Assembly (NCBI GenBank): GCA_017405525.1
Contig: JAFRAH010000013.1
Coordinates: 1 to 64,000, forward strand
DNA: 64,000 nucleotides
Direction: 5' to 3'
Origin: Synergistaceae bacterium
GTDB taxonomy: Bacteria; Synergistota; Synergistia; Synergistales; Aminobacteriaceae
A program made the translations under genes and the position numbers. Shown here one piece after another: positions 8,210 to 16,543 of this stretch; positions within the stretch are counted from its first letter, which is position 1, and each line of letters begins with the position of its first letter. Below the pieces are notes generated by a model. The model ran no database searches. It was not told where the DNA came from and saw only the letters and a program-made list of their open reading frames with translations.

Positions 8210-10654
8210 ATGGACACTCACACAATCGCACAATATATACTTGACCCCGACCATTCGGGCAGGAATGTTACGGCGTTATCTTTCTGCGCGTTCGGGATAA
8301 TCTCAACGCTGGCCATGACTCTGACCGGCATAATGCGGACGGCAGGAGGGCACTACACTTCAGCGGCAGCATATTTCGTCCTAGCTGTCTTGTCGCTGGC
8401 ACTTCTGGCCTATTCCCTGTACTGTCTCCACAAGGGAACTGCAGGAAGCCTCGCGAAACTCTCCTACCCTGTCGCTGTTGGTGGGTTCATCTTCGGACTT
8501 ACTGCTCTGTTTTTCCTTGACGGCGGAATTTTCGGGGGAGTTCCTGTGTTCTTCATCCTTGCTGTCGTGGCAACTCCCTTCTTCATGGAGACGAAGGACG
8601 CTATAGTGATGGTGTGCCTTGAGGTTGCCGCATACATAACGAACGCGGTATTTGCCCACTACTACCCCGGCTCAATAGATGCCGCCCTGTCAGTTCCGGG
8701 AAACACATTCATTCCCATGCTGATAGTGGCAGTAACTCTCGGTGTCCTCTGCATGATTCAGACCTACGCATACAGGCATCAGCAGGTGAAGCTCGACAGC
8801 GCAATAGCCGAAGCCAATTCAGCGAACGAGGCGAAAAGCTCATTCCTCAACAACATGAGCCACGAGATACGTACTCCCATGAACTCGATCTTAGGCATGA
8901 ATGAGATGATACTGCGTGAGGAAGAGAGGCCGGAAATTCGGGAGTATGCACTGGTCATTCAGAGGAGCGGAAGGGCATTGCTGGGAATAATCAACGATGT
9001 TCTTGACTTCTCGAAACTTCAGGACAAGAAGATGGAGATTATGCCTGTGCGCTATGATTTGAGCTCGCTGATCAATGACCTCGTGAACATTGCCGCAGAA
9101 CAGGCCAAGAAGAAATCACTGACCTTCACCGTGAACGTGGACAAGGAAATACCCCGGATACTTGACGGCGACGAGTACCACATAAGGCAGGTCATGCTGA
9201 ACATCCTGAACAACGCAATCAAATACACCGAACGCGGGGGAATAACCGTAACGATAGCCTACGAGACGATAGACAGCTACAACATAATGCTGAAGTGCTC
9301 CGTAACTGATACGGGCATAGGGATAAAGTCCGAGGATCTGGAGAATATTTTTGTGCCGTTTGAGCATGTCGAGGCATCAAGGAAATTCAGCGCGGACGGT
9401 TCAGGCTTGGGACTCCCGATAGTTCAGAAGCTCCTTCAGCTCATGGGCTCAGAGCTCAAGATAGAGAGTGTTTTCCACAAGGGCTCTACGTTCTCGTTCG
9501 AGGTCAAGCAGACGGTCATAAAGTGGGAGCCAATAGGGGACTATGAGCGTGCATTCTCGATGGCGGCGGCTCATCAGGGCAAGGCATTTACCCAGTCGTT
9601 CCAGGCACCTGACGCAAGGGTGCTGGTCGTTGATGATGCTGACGTGAACTTGCTGGTTTTCGCCAACCTCCTCAAGAAGACGAAGATAAAGATTGATACT
9701 GCCTCAAGCGGTCTTGAGATGCTCCAGATGGTGAGGATGAACCACTACAACATGATATTCCTTGACCACAGGATGCCCGGAATGGACGGTATAGAGGCGT
9801 TCCACAACATGAAGAAGATGACTGACGGCCTCAACTTCAACACACCTGTAGTTGCTCTGACTGCAAACGCTGTACTTGGTGCCCGCCAGCTCTACATAGA
9901 CGAGGGGTTCAACGACTACATCTCGAAACCGGTCGACACAGTGAGGCTCGAACAGGTATTGCTTGAGTATTTGCCGCCTGACCTCGTGATTAAGGGCGAC
10001 GCTATGACTGAAGACGACAAGCCCGCTCCAAGCACCCCCGAAGTTCAGGAAGTCCCGGCAGAAGAGACACAGGAAGAGTCATCACCATACAGGAATATTC
10101 CGGGAATCGACTATGACGCGGCAGTAACGAACTGCGGAACTGAAGATACATTCGTGCAGGCACTGGAGATATTCTACAACTCACTCGACAAGAAGGCAGA
10201 CGAGATAGAAGGCTTTGAGCGCGAAAAGGACATCAAGAACTATACCATCAAAGTCCACGCCCTGAAGAGTGCCGCCCGTCTTGTGGGTGCACTGAAACTC
10301 TCTGAGGACGCAAAATACTTGGAGGCTTGCGGGGATAAGAACGACATTGCGGAGATTGAGGCAAAGACTCCCGCCCTTCTGTCGGATTACAGGAAGTACA
10401 AGCCCGTTCTTGCGCAGGTTTTCGGTGCAAAGGATGAGCCGGATATGTCCCTGCCTGAAATGTCTCCTGATGACCTGCAGGAAATGTATTCGCTGATTAA
10501 GGGGTTTGCCGCTGATTTTGATCTCGACAATATAGACAGGCTCATAGAGGAGACAAAGAACTACCGCATACCTGAGTCAGAACGCGGGAAATTCGAGAAG
10601 GTGAAAGAATGCGTAACAAATGCTGACTGGGGAACTCTTGAAGAATTGCTATAA
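8210..10654 (+). CDS. Hybrid sensor histidine kinase with receiver and HPt domains
   Basis: An 814-residue tripartite kinase. Six or so membrane segments (about 20-185) with short loops form the sensor; then come HisKA with H218 (SHEIRTPMNSILGM), HATPase (NNAIKYT, DTGIGI, GSGLGLPIV), a receiver with D519 (FLDHRMPGMDG), a Pro/Glu-rich linker (about 600-630) and an HPt domain with H683 in KVHALKSAARLVGA. The four-step His-Asp-His relay is thus present in one chain, and the HPt could also serve the two kinases on the other strand. The stand-alone response regulator at 10703 follows 48 bases downstream and is the natural output. Signal and targets are unknown. Confidence 0.92.
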   Translation: MDTHTIAQYILDPDHSGRNVTALSFCAFGIISTLAMTLTGIMRTAGGHYTSAAAYFVLAVLSLALLAYSLYCLHKGTAGSLAKLSYPVAVGGFIFGLTALFFLDGGIFGGVPVFFILAVVATPFFMETKDAIVMVCLEVAAYITNAVFAHYYPGSIDAALSVPGNTFIPMLIVAVTLGVLCMIQTYAYRHQQVKLDSAIAEANSANEAKSSFLNNMSHEIRTPMNSILGMNEMILREEERPEIREYALVIQRSGRALLGIINDVLDFSKLQDKKMEIMPVRYDLSSLINDLVNIAAEQAKKKSLTFTVNVDKEIPRILDGDEYHIRQVMLNILNNAIKYTERGGITVTIAYETIDSYNIMLKCSVTDTGIGIKSEDLENIFVPFEHVEASRKFSADGSGLGLPIVQKLLQLMGSELKIESVFHKGSTFSFEVKQTVIKWEPIGDYERAFSMAAAHQGKAFTQSFQAPDARVLVVDDADVNLLVFANLLKKTKIKIDTASSGLEMLQMVRMNHYNMIFLDHRMPGMDGIEAFHNMKKMTDGLNFNTPVVALTANAVLGARQLYIDEGFNDYISKPVDTVRLEQVLLEYLPPDLVIKGDAMTEDDKPAPSTPEVQEVPAEETQEESSPYRNIPGIDYDAAVTNCGTEDTFVQALEIFYNSLDKKADEIEGFEREKDIKNYTIKVHALKSAARLVGALKLSEDAKYLEACGDKNDIAEIEAKTPALLSDYRKYKPVLAQVFGAKDEPDMSLPEMSPDDLQEMYSLIKGFAADFDLDNIDRLIEETKNYRIPESERGKFEKVKECVTNADWGTLEELL

Positions 10655-10702
10655 TAACGAACGGAAAAAATATCACACACTGAAAGAAGGCATAAAAAGA
10701 GA

Positions 10703-11575
10703 ATGAGCAAAATATTGTTCATCACAGAAAAAGTGAGCTTCATATCTGAGGGCATCATCAATCACCTCAAGGCTCAGGATTTCGAGGTGCTCACGGTAAA
10801 GCCTGACGTTACGGCAATATCCAACTTCCTGAAAGAGGACAACGGCAATGAAGAAGAAACAATTGATCCTGAAGTTGCCGCGCTTTTGAGCCAGCACGAG
10901 GAAAACGCAGAAGGTGGAGAAGGAGCACCAAAGCCTGAAGACGGAAAGAAGGACGACATCCCCCGAATATTCATCCTGTACCTTCAGGGTGAGGACAACC
11001 TGATGATTGACGTTCTGGGCTACATCAAGGACTTGGTCGAGGACAGGGGAATACGCTTTTTCGTTATCGGCACTCAGGAGGAGCTTGATACGATAGTCGG
11101 CAAGAAGGCAGATTACGCTGCAGGGTTGTACACGCGTCCTGTTGACTTGGCCGAGCTCATCAAGAGGCTCCAGAAAGAGGGCGAGGCTGTCGACAAGCTT
11201 AAGGAGTTCAAGAGTATCCTGATAGTTGATGACGATGCTACGGCGTTGCGCTCAATGAAGAGCCTTCTCTCAACCCGCTACAAGATACTAGTCGCGAACT
11301 CAGGAATGAACGCTATAACGATACTGGCAAAGAACAAGGTAGACCTGATATTGCTTGACTTCGAGATGCCCATAGTGAACGGCCCTAAAGTCCTTGAGAT
11401 GATACGCTCTGACCCCAACACGGCGAATATTCCTGTAATGTTCCTGACGGCCAAAGGGGACAAGCGGAGCATCATGGAGGTTCTGAGGTTCAAGCCCGAA
11501 AAGTATTTGCTCAAGACGATGCTGCCTAAGGACATACTTGACAGCATTGATGATTTCTTCAAGTCGAGGCGTTAA
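10703..11575 (+). CDS. Response regulator with two receiver-like domains, no DNA-binding output
   Basis: A 290-residue protein. The N-terminal part (about 1-150) looks like a degenerate receiver interrupted by an acidic insert (about 50-80, EENAEGGEGAPKPEDGKKDD). The C-terminal part is a complete receiver: acidic pair in ILIVDDDATA, phospho-acceptor Asp in LILLDFEMPIVNG, the FLTAKGD Thr region and the LLK lysine. No helix-turn-helix, GGDEF or other effector follows, so the output is probably by protein contact. It lies 48 bases after the HPt-containing kinase and is followed by a terminator, so the two form a unit. Confidence 0.85.
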   Translation: MSKILFITEKVSFISEGIINHLKAQDFEVLTVKPDVTAISNFLKEDNGNEEETIDPEVAALLSQHEENAEGGEGAPKPEDGKKDDIPRIFILYLQGEDNLMIDVLGYIKDLVEDRGIRFFVIGTQEELDTIVGKKADYAAGLYTRPVDLAELIKRLQKEGEAVDKLKEFKSILIVDDDATALRSMKSLLSTRYKILVANSGMNAITILAKNKVDLILLDFEMPIVNGPKVLEMIRSDPNTANIPVMFLTAKGDKRSIMEVLRFKPEKYLLKTMLPKDILDSIDDFFKSRR

Positions 11576-11612
11576 TTCAAGCTCTCATCATAAAACACTC
11601 CTTTCTCAGATG

Positions 11613-11652
11613 AAGCCCTTTCCGCAATGACAACGGAAGGGGCTTTATTGTT
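11613..11652 (+). terminator. Rho-independent terminator after the kinase-regulator unit
   Basis: AAGCCCTTTCCG (11613-11624) pairs with CGGAAGGGGCTT (11634-11645) through twelve pairs including one G-T, with a 9-base loop, followed by TTTATTGTTG. It separates the plus-strand signalling unit from the converging GTPase operon. Confidence 0.85.
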
Positions 11653-11663
11653 GTCCCGTGAAC

Positions 11664-13061
11664 TTAGCGGCTGTTTATTCGTGCCAGAACGTTATCGGTG
11701 TTCTTCCTGAAGCTCTCCATGAGTGAGCTGAACTCCCCGCTGACATAACCCAGAGACTTGGCCATGCCGGCAAGGGAATTGCACAAGTCCTGAAGTCCGC
11801 AGTAGATTTCCTTCACGGCAGAATTCCCCGCATGTTGCCAGAAGTCTTTGCGTGCTCCGTCAACGGCTGTGTACATGTCCTTGACCGCGCTGTTGAAACC
11901 GTCAAGTGCCTCGCAAATATATTCCTCGAAGTCCTCATCATCTAGGTGGGCGAGGGCAAACTCAAGGTCTCCTGATGCTCCTCCCATTGTGCCCATAACA
12001 TCAGTCATTGCCTCACTGAAGGACTCGTCAAGCCAGAAATTCCCGGTGTGCATTAAGTCGTCCAGAGCGCGGGACTTTATGTCTCTCAGCCCGTCAAACA
12101 TGCGGTCCATTGCGGCATCTACTGAATGAGCTGCGGCCTTCGCGTCAATGTTCCTCTTTGGGGGCAGCCTCAGCTCTGAGGGTATGTTGTCGATGATGAG
12201 GTCAAGTACTTCCCTGATGTGCCAGCCCTTTTCGGCGGAATAACACACCGGGCGGATTATGTCCACTCCCGCGGCTTCTCGTACCCTCCGCTGTATCGAG
12301 TCTGCCTTGTCCTCAAGGAATGCTGAAAGCTCAGGGTCAGGTGAGTTCGTGTTTTCGTCCCAGTGATGGCCGCTCATTGCCAGGTCTGCCTGGTTGATGG
12401 CTACGAGTATGCGGCTCTTGTCGATGTTCGGGATGATTACGTTCGTGAGCAGCGTGTAGGTTGTGCCCATGTCCCGATTGCTCCCGTCAACGACAACAAG
12501 AACCAGGTCAATGAGGCCGTATTTCCTGTCGCTCTTGTTGAACGTCTCGTGGAGTTTTGCGGCGATGTTACGGGCGTGTTCCTTGTCCTTCTCGACCCCG
12601 TCGCCAAGTCCCGGAGTATCCCAGAGTCTCAGGACTTCGTTCAGCGTGTGCCCGGAGATGTTCATAGTCTCAGGCTCGTAGCTGTCGCCGACGCGGGCAA
12701 CTTTGCGCTGGAATATGCTGTTGAGGGTGGTAGACTTCCCTGAACCAGTCCCGCCTATTAGCATCACGTCAAGGGGACGGGCACCCATTGCGCTGACTTT
12801 GCGGTCAATGTCATCTTTCCTGTAATTCGACAAACTCATCATTTTCATCACTCCCTTAATCACCGTTGCAGTTATTCCGACAATGCCGAAAATGAGCCCC
12901 AAAGCCGCACCTGTGTTTTCGGACTGGCCAGATGAATGGGCTATGTCTCTTCCCTTATCCATAGCTTTGGAGAGTAACTCCCCTATATCCGCATCATCAT
13001 CGTGCGTTGAACCAGCAGGAGAGCCCGTGCCGTCTTTCCTGCAACCTGCAAGTGAGTCCAT
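11664..13061 (-). CDS. YfjP-like membrane-associated GTPase, longer paralogue
   Basis: A 465-residue P-loop GTPase. After an acidic N-terminus there is a hydrophobic segment (about 52-76) and then the G domain: G1 GGTGSGKS (103-110), G3 DTPGLGDG (148-155) and a G4 that reads NQAD (223-226) instead of NKxD. The Q form recalls the E. coli YfjP/YeeP family, from memory. The C-terminal third (about 310-465) is alpha-helical with no recognised domain. It begins three bases after the stop of the upstream paralogue (13065-14051), with which it shares the ITGATGSGKS/LIGGTGSGKS, PETM and PGLGDG motifs, so they are a duplicated pair and probably work together at the membrane. Function unknown; a dynamin- or GIMAP-like role is conceivable only. 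Confidence 0.8.
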   Translation of the reverse strand: MDSLAGCRKDGTGSPAGSTHDDDADIGELLSKAMDKGRDIAHSSGQSENTGAALGLIFGIVGITATVIKGVMKMMSLSNYRKDDIDRKVSAMGARPLDVMLIGGTGSGKSTTLNSIFQRKVARVGDSYEPETMNISGHTLNEVLRLWDTPGLGDGVEKDKEHARNIAAKLHETFNKSDRKYGLIDLVLVVVDGSNRDMGTTYTLLTNVIIPNIDKSRILVAINQADLAMSGHHWDENTNSPDPELSAFLEDKADSIQRRVREAAGVDIIRPVCYSAEKGWHIREVLDLIIDNIPSELRLPPKRNIDAKAAAHSVDAAMDRMFDGLRDIKSRALDDLMHTGNFWLDESFSEAMTDVMGTMGGASGDLEFALAHLDDEDFEEYICEALDGFNSAVKDMYTAVDGARKDFWQHAGNSAVKEIYCGLQDLCNSLAGMAKSLGYVSGEFSSLMESFRKNTDNVLARINSR

Positions 13062-13064
13062 GAC

Positions 13065-14051
13065 CTACCACCAGCTGAAGATGCTTTTCACTACACCGCC
13101 AATGAAGCCTGCAACACCGCCGACTACCATTCCGACAGTTTCGCCGACAGTCCCGAAGATGCTTCCGATTTCCCCGCCTATGTCCGCGCCTCTCGACACA
13201 GACTCCACCACAGTATCAACGAATGACCGCCGTATCTCCTCGCCATAATTCTTGAGCTCGTCATTGTCCCGCCAGACTTCAGCCTTGCGTGAAGTGTTCT
13301 GGGCTATAATCAGCCTCTTCTTCTTGGGGGTGTGCTGGATGATGAGATATAGCAGCTTGCTCAGGTTGTAGGGTGCCTGCTGTTCGTCGCCGTCCTTGTA
13401 GCCCGCAGAGTAGTACACCGGCATAATGTCAACGCCCGTGCCCTCGCGTATCCTCCGCCTGACTGACTCGGCCTTCTCGTCGAGGAATTTCGTGAGCACA
13501 GAATCAGGCCTGTTGTTTACGCTGTCCCAATGCTTGCCCTTCATGGCCATGTCGCACTGGTTGATTGCTACAAGTATTCGCTTTTCCTTGTTGTCGCCCA
13601 AGTTGGGGATGATTACGGAGTTGATGAGCTCATAGGAGGTGCCCAGGTCCCGCGAGCCCCCGTCAAGGATGACAAGCACCAGGTCAATCAGTGCATTGCC
13701 GTCGGAGTCGCGTTCATTGAGCTTGCTGATGATGTTCTTTGCGTGGCGGGTGTCTGCCTCCTTGCCGTCCCCAAGCCCCGGACTGTCCCACAGTATCATG
13801 TTCTTGAGGGTGTACTTCGTGATGTCCATAGTCTCAGGGTCAACGCCAATCCCTACCTTCGCGACTTCCTGCCTGAACATTGCGTTGATGGTTGAGCTTT
13901 TGCCGCTTCCTGTCGCACCAGTGATCATGATGTTGATGTTCTGTTCCTGGAGCTTGTGAAGGTTCTCAAGAAGGATTACCTTCTGCGCTTCCCCGATGTC
14001 CAGTTCCTGAAACGCCTTGCTGAGTTCCTGGAAAATATCCCTGTCCTCCAA
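13065..14051 (-). CDS. YfjP-like GTPase with C-terminal glycine-zipper membrane segment
   Basis: A 328-residue GTPase with G1 GATGSGKS (45-52), G3 DSPGLGDG (89-96) and G4 NQCD (164-167). The last 38 residues are glycine-rich and hydrophobic (GGVAGFIGGVVKSIFSWW at the end), a likely membrane anchor or inserting helix pair. The start codon is TTG at 14051, chosen because AGGAGG (14061-14066) lies nine bases upstream and no ATG is suitably placed. It is the first gene of a two-gene operon and has its own promoter with a 10-base G:C run in the spacer. The second gene is its paralogue. Biological role unknown. Confidence 0.8.
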   Translation of the reverse strand: MEDRDIFQELSKAFQELDIGEAQKVILLENLHKLQEQNINIMITGATGSGKSSTINAMFRQEVAKVGIGVDPETMDITKYTLKNMILWDSPGLGDGKEADTRHAKNIISKLNERDSDGNALIDLVLVILDGGSRDLGTSYELINSVIIPNLGDNKEKRILVAINQCDMAMKGKHWDSVNNRPDSVLTKFLDEKAESVRRRIREGTGVDIMPVYYSAGYKDGDEQQAPYNLSKLLYLIIQHTPKKKRLIIAQNTSRKAEVWRDNDELKNYGEEIRRSFVDTVVESVSRGADIGGEIGSIFGTVGETVGMVVGGVAGFIGGVVKSIFSWW

Positions 14052-14085
14052 AATTTATTGCCTCCTTGTACTTGACATTTAGGCA

Positions 14086-14117
14086 ATTATACGCTATGGG
14101 GGGGGGGATATTGTCAA
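14086..14117 (-). promoter_or_regulatory. Promoter of the GTPase pair with a poly-C/G spacer tract
   Basis: On the minus strand a perfect -35 TTGACA (14117-14112) and a perfect -10 TATAAT (14091-14086) flank a 20-base spacer. Ten consecutive C residues (G on the plus strand, 14098-14107) fill half of that spacer. Seventeen bases is the usual spacing, so the present length should be weak and losing three residues would restore the optimum. This is the layout of a slippage-controlled promoter. Confidence 0.65.
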
Positions 14118-14127
14118 TCAGCAGGCT

Positions 14128-15015
14128 TCAGGAGTAGCCAAGCCTCTTAAGTGACAGGGGGTTGCGCCGCCAATGAGGGATTACTTTTGCCCAGAGCTCA
14201 AGGTATACAGGAATGCCTGTAACCTCCTCGACTGCCTTGCGTGAGAGCTCTCCAATCCGCTTTATCATCTCACCTTTTGAGCCAATGACTATTTTTTTCT
14301 GGCCTTCTGTCTCAGTAATCAGTGAGGCACGGATATATAGCTTCTTCCTGTCCGGGTATTCCTCCGGGCTCTTGTACTCGTCAATCACGACAGCTACACA
14401 GTGAGGGACTTCATCACGCAGGAGCATTAACACCTTCTCCCTAATGATTTCGGCGGCCATGAACTTTTCGGTTGTGTCCATGAGAATATCAGGGTCATAG
14501 ACTGCCTCACCTTCCGGGATTAGGGGCATCAATGCGGCCATGAGGTCATCAATTCCGTGCCTTGTCTTTGCCGAGAGGGAGACTTTTGCGGTGAAGGGGT
14601 AAAGTTCACTATAGAGCCTCAACGCATGGGAGGGGTCAGATTTGTCGGACTTGCTCACTGCCAGGACAACAGGAACATTCTTCGGGAGCATCCCGGAAAT
14701 CTCCAGATCGTCAGGGTGAAGTTTCCTCGTTCCTGAATCAACAAGCCATAGTATCACGTCCGAGCCGTCGAGCGCATCAAGTATCTCGTCATTCAGGAAG
14801 AGCCCCAGTTTGTCGCGTGAGTCAGGTCTGAACATTCCGGGGGTGTCGGTGAAGATTATCTGTGCGTTATCGTCATTATAGATGCATCTTACGGCGTTAC
14901 GTGTCGTCTGAGGCTTCGGGGAAATGATCAGCGCATGTGTCTTCAAGAGGGCATTGATGAGGGATGACTTGCCCGCGTTGGGTCTGCCTATGATGGTTAC
15001 AGTTCCGCACTTCAT
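14128..15015 (-). CDS. era: GTPase Era, 30S assembly factor
   Basis: A 295-residue Era. The G domain has G1 GRPNAGKSS, G2-region TTRN, G3 DTPG and G4 SKSD, and the C-terminal KH domain carries the glycine loop in VIGSKGEMIKRIG. Era binds the 3' end of 16S rRNA and acts in small-subunit maturation. The length is typical. Its ATG at 15015 lies three bases after the cdd stop, so cdd and era are one transcript, a pairing common in bacteria. The GTPase pair downstream has its own promoter but could also receive read-through from here, since no terminator is visible between them. Confidence 0.95.
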   Translation of the reverse strand: MKCGTVTIIGRPNAGKSSLINALLKTHALIISPKPQTTRNAVRCIYNDDNAQIIFTDTPGMFRPDSRDKLGLFLNDEILDALDGSDVILWLVDSGTRKLHPDDLEISGMLPKNVPVVLAVSKSDKSDPSHALRLYSELYPFTAKVSLSAKTRHGIDDLMAALMPLIPEGEAVYDPDILMDTTEKFMAAEIIREKVLMLLRDEVPHCVAVVIDEYKSPEEYPDRKKLYIRASLITETEGQKKIVIGSKGEMIKRIGELSRKAVEEVTGIPVYLELWAKVIPHWRRNPLSLKRLGYS

Positions 15016-15018
15016 GGG

Positions 15019-15459
15019 CTAATCGGGGTCAAGCGTGAACGAATGGGGCAGCAACTTCCTGAGCTCCCAGACTTTTGCGCCGTCCTTCGAGGCCATGACC
15101 ACGAGAATATCAGGGTTGAACTCCATCAACGTCTGACGGCACGCACCGCACGGGGGGCAGGCTAGGGTCATGTAGTCGTCCCTGTCCTCGTGTGAGCCTG
15201 CTACAGCGATTGCGAGGGGTTTGCGTTTCCCCTGTGAGACCATGATAACGACACCTGAACGTTCGGCACATATAGTGATGCCATATGAGGCGTTCTCGAC
15301 ATTGCAGGACTGTATGACCTCGTCGCCCTCAAAGAGCATTGCCGCCCCGACGTGAAATCGTGAATATGGAGCGTATGACCTTCTTGCGGCTTCACGTGCC
15401 ATCTTCAGGAGGTCATCGGGAGTGATTTTTTGGGATGGCCAGTTTTCTTTTGCTGACAT
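15019..15459 (-). CDS. cdd: Cytidine deaminase
   Basis: A 146-residue homotetramer-type cytidine deaminase. The zinc site is visible: Cys-Ala-Glu in TICAERSG and the paired cysteines in CPPCGACRQ. It converts cytidine and deoxycytidine to uridine forms in pyrimidine salvage. The reading frame continues upstream to 15552, but I take the ATG at 15459 because AAGGTGGG precedes it and because the upstream part runs through the terminator of the preceding gene. It is translationally close to era. Confidence 0.93.
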   Translation of the reverse strand: MSAKENWPSQKITPDDLLKMAREAARRSYAPYSRFHVGAAMLFEGDEVIQSCNVENASYGITICAERSGVVIMVSQGKRKPLAIAVAGSHEDRDDYMTLACPPCGACRQTLMEFNPDILVVMASKDGAKVWELRKLLPHSFTLDPD

Positions 15460-15512
15460 ATTAACCCACCTTGTCAGGAATTTTTTCGGAATAACTTGGG
15501 ATATTGTACAAT

Positions 15513-15542
15513 AAAAAAATTCCCCCGCCAGAAAAGCAGGGG
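15513..15542 (-). terminator. Terminator after the galT/epimerase-like pair
   Basis: On the minus strand CCCCTGC and GCGGGGG form an imperfect stem (one bulged base) around TTTTCTG, followed by seven T residues (the A run at 15513-15519). Confidence 0.75.
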
Positions 15543-15565
15543 ACAGCCTCAAATTTCCGCGTAAG

Positions 15566-16543
15566 TTACGAGAGCTTCAGCCTCACCGAATTTCTCACGC
15601 TCCCGAAAGCCTCAAGGACTGCAAGCCTTCCTTCTCTGCGTTCACGTTCGCGTCCCATGATGTAGCAGGTTGAAGGCTCAAGCCCAAGAACATAGTTGCC
15701 GCTGTTCATGTTCTTCCACTGCGCAAGGATGGGCAATGTGTCGAGCGACCACGTAATCTCGGCCGTGATGCCTAGCTCAGGGTTCTTCAGCCTCACGAAT
15801 GCCTCACTCTCCATCTCGTTGAAGTAGACCTGCTCTTCTTCGCCGTCAATGGGCCCGGAAAACTCACACTGACGGGAAAGCCCTTTTTCCGCGTAAGGAG
15901 TCCTAGGGGTAACCTTGCGTTTCTCCGGGAGCTCAAGGGCTGCCTTCTCGCTGAGCATAGGCCAGCCAAAATTCATGTGGTAGAGCATCATGTACTCAAC
16001 GCGTGAAGGAGTAAGGTTAGTGATCTCGTCCTCAATGAGAATCTCGCTGCCTGCTGCCGGGATCGTGTACCTCCTCTTGACGCTGAATCCGCAGCCTCCC
16101 TGTGCAGTCTCCCGAATTTCGCCGCCAACGTAGATATTTCCGCCCTCAACGTAGCCATAGAGCCCCTTTGCGCTCAGGCCGTGAAAGCGTCCGTGAAGTG
16201 GGTGGAACATTCCACCGTCAGTGTTCTCCGGGCCAACAGACAGAAGCCCGCACGTGAAGAGCATTCCGCCGGGAAAATAGCGGTCGAACTCACCGGGTAT
16301 TGGCCGGAACCTTGCGGGGGAGTCATAGCCGTTCTTGGTCATGTAGCTGATGTTCACGCCCTTGTACCTGAGCCGCCCGATGTCGAGCCCGGTATCAGGC
16401 AGGATGTCGAACTCAAGGCCGCCCGATGTCGTAACCTGATAGAGTGCCGCACCCCTTGCGTTGCCCTCGTCAAGGATTACCCGGCGGACTCCGTAAACCT
16501 GATCTTCATTGCCGACGTACCTGTAGAAATTCTCGCGTTCCAT
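15566..16543 (-). CDS. DUF4432-type aldose 1-epimerase-like protein
   Basis: A 325-residue protein with features of the galactose-mutarotase-like beta-sandwich fold of the DUF4432 type: LPDTGLDIG, GMLFTCGLLSVGPENTDGG, HPLHGRFHG and LEPSTCYIMGR. The histidines in the HPLHGR segment and the glutamate in LEPST are candidate catalytic residues. Its start overlaps the stop of galT by one base (TAATG), so it is made with galT and probably acts on a hexose or hexose derivative in the same route. No biochemical activity is established for most of this subfamily, so the substrate is inferred. Confidence 0.7.
   Translation of the reverse strand: MERENFYRYVGNEDQVYGVRRVILDEGNARGAALYQVTTSGGLEFDILPDTGLDIGRLRYKGVNISYMTKNGYDSPARFRPIPGEFDRYFPGGMLFTCGLLSVGPENTDGGMFHPLHGRFHGLSAKGLYGYVEGGNIYVGGEIRETAQGGCGFSVKRRYTIPAAGSEILIEDEITNLTPSRVEYMMLYHMNFGWPMLSEKAALELPEKRKVTPRTPYAEKGLSRQCEFSGPIDGEEEQVYFNEMESEAFVRLKNPELGITAEITWSLDTLPILAQWKNMNSGNYVLGLEPSTCYIMGRERERREGRLAVLEAFGSVRNSVRLKLS

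Noticed and set aside
12363-12743. Long plus-strand frame inside the GTPase gene (also 13530-13895)
   Set aside because: Antisense shadows of the GTPase G domains with no ribosome site and no recognisable domain.
14072-14077. TTGACA on the plus strand as a promoter towards era
   Set aside because: No -10 lies at a workable distance and the gene on that side runs on the other strand.
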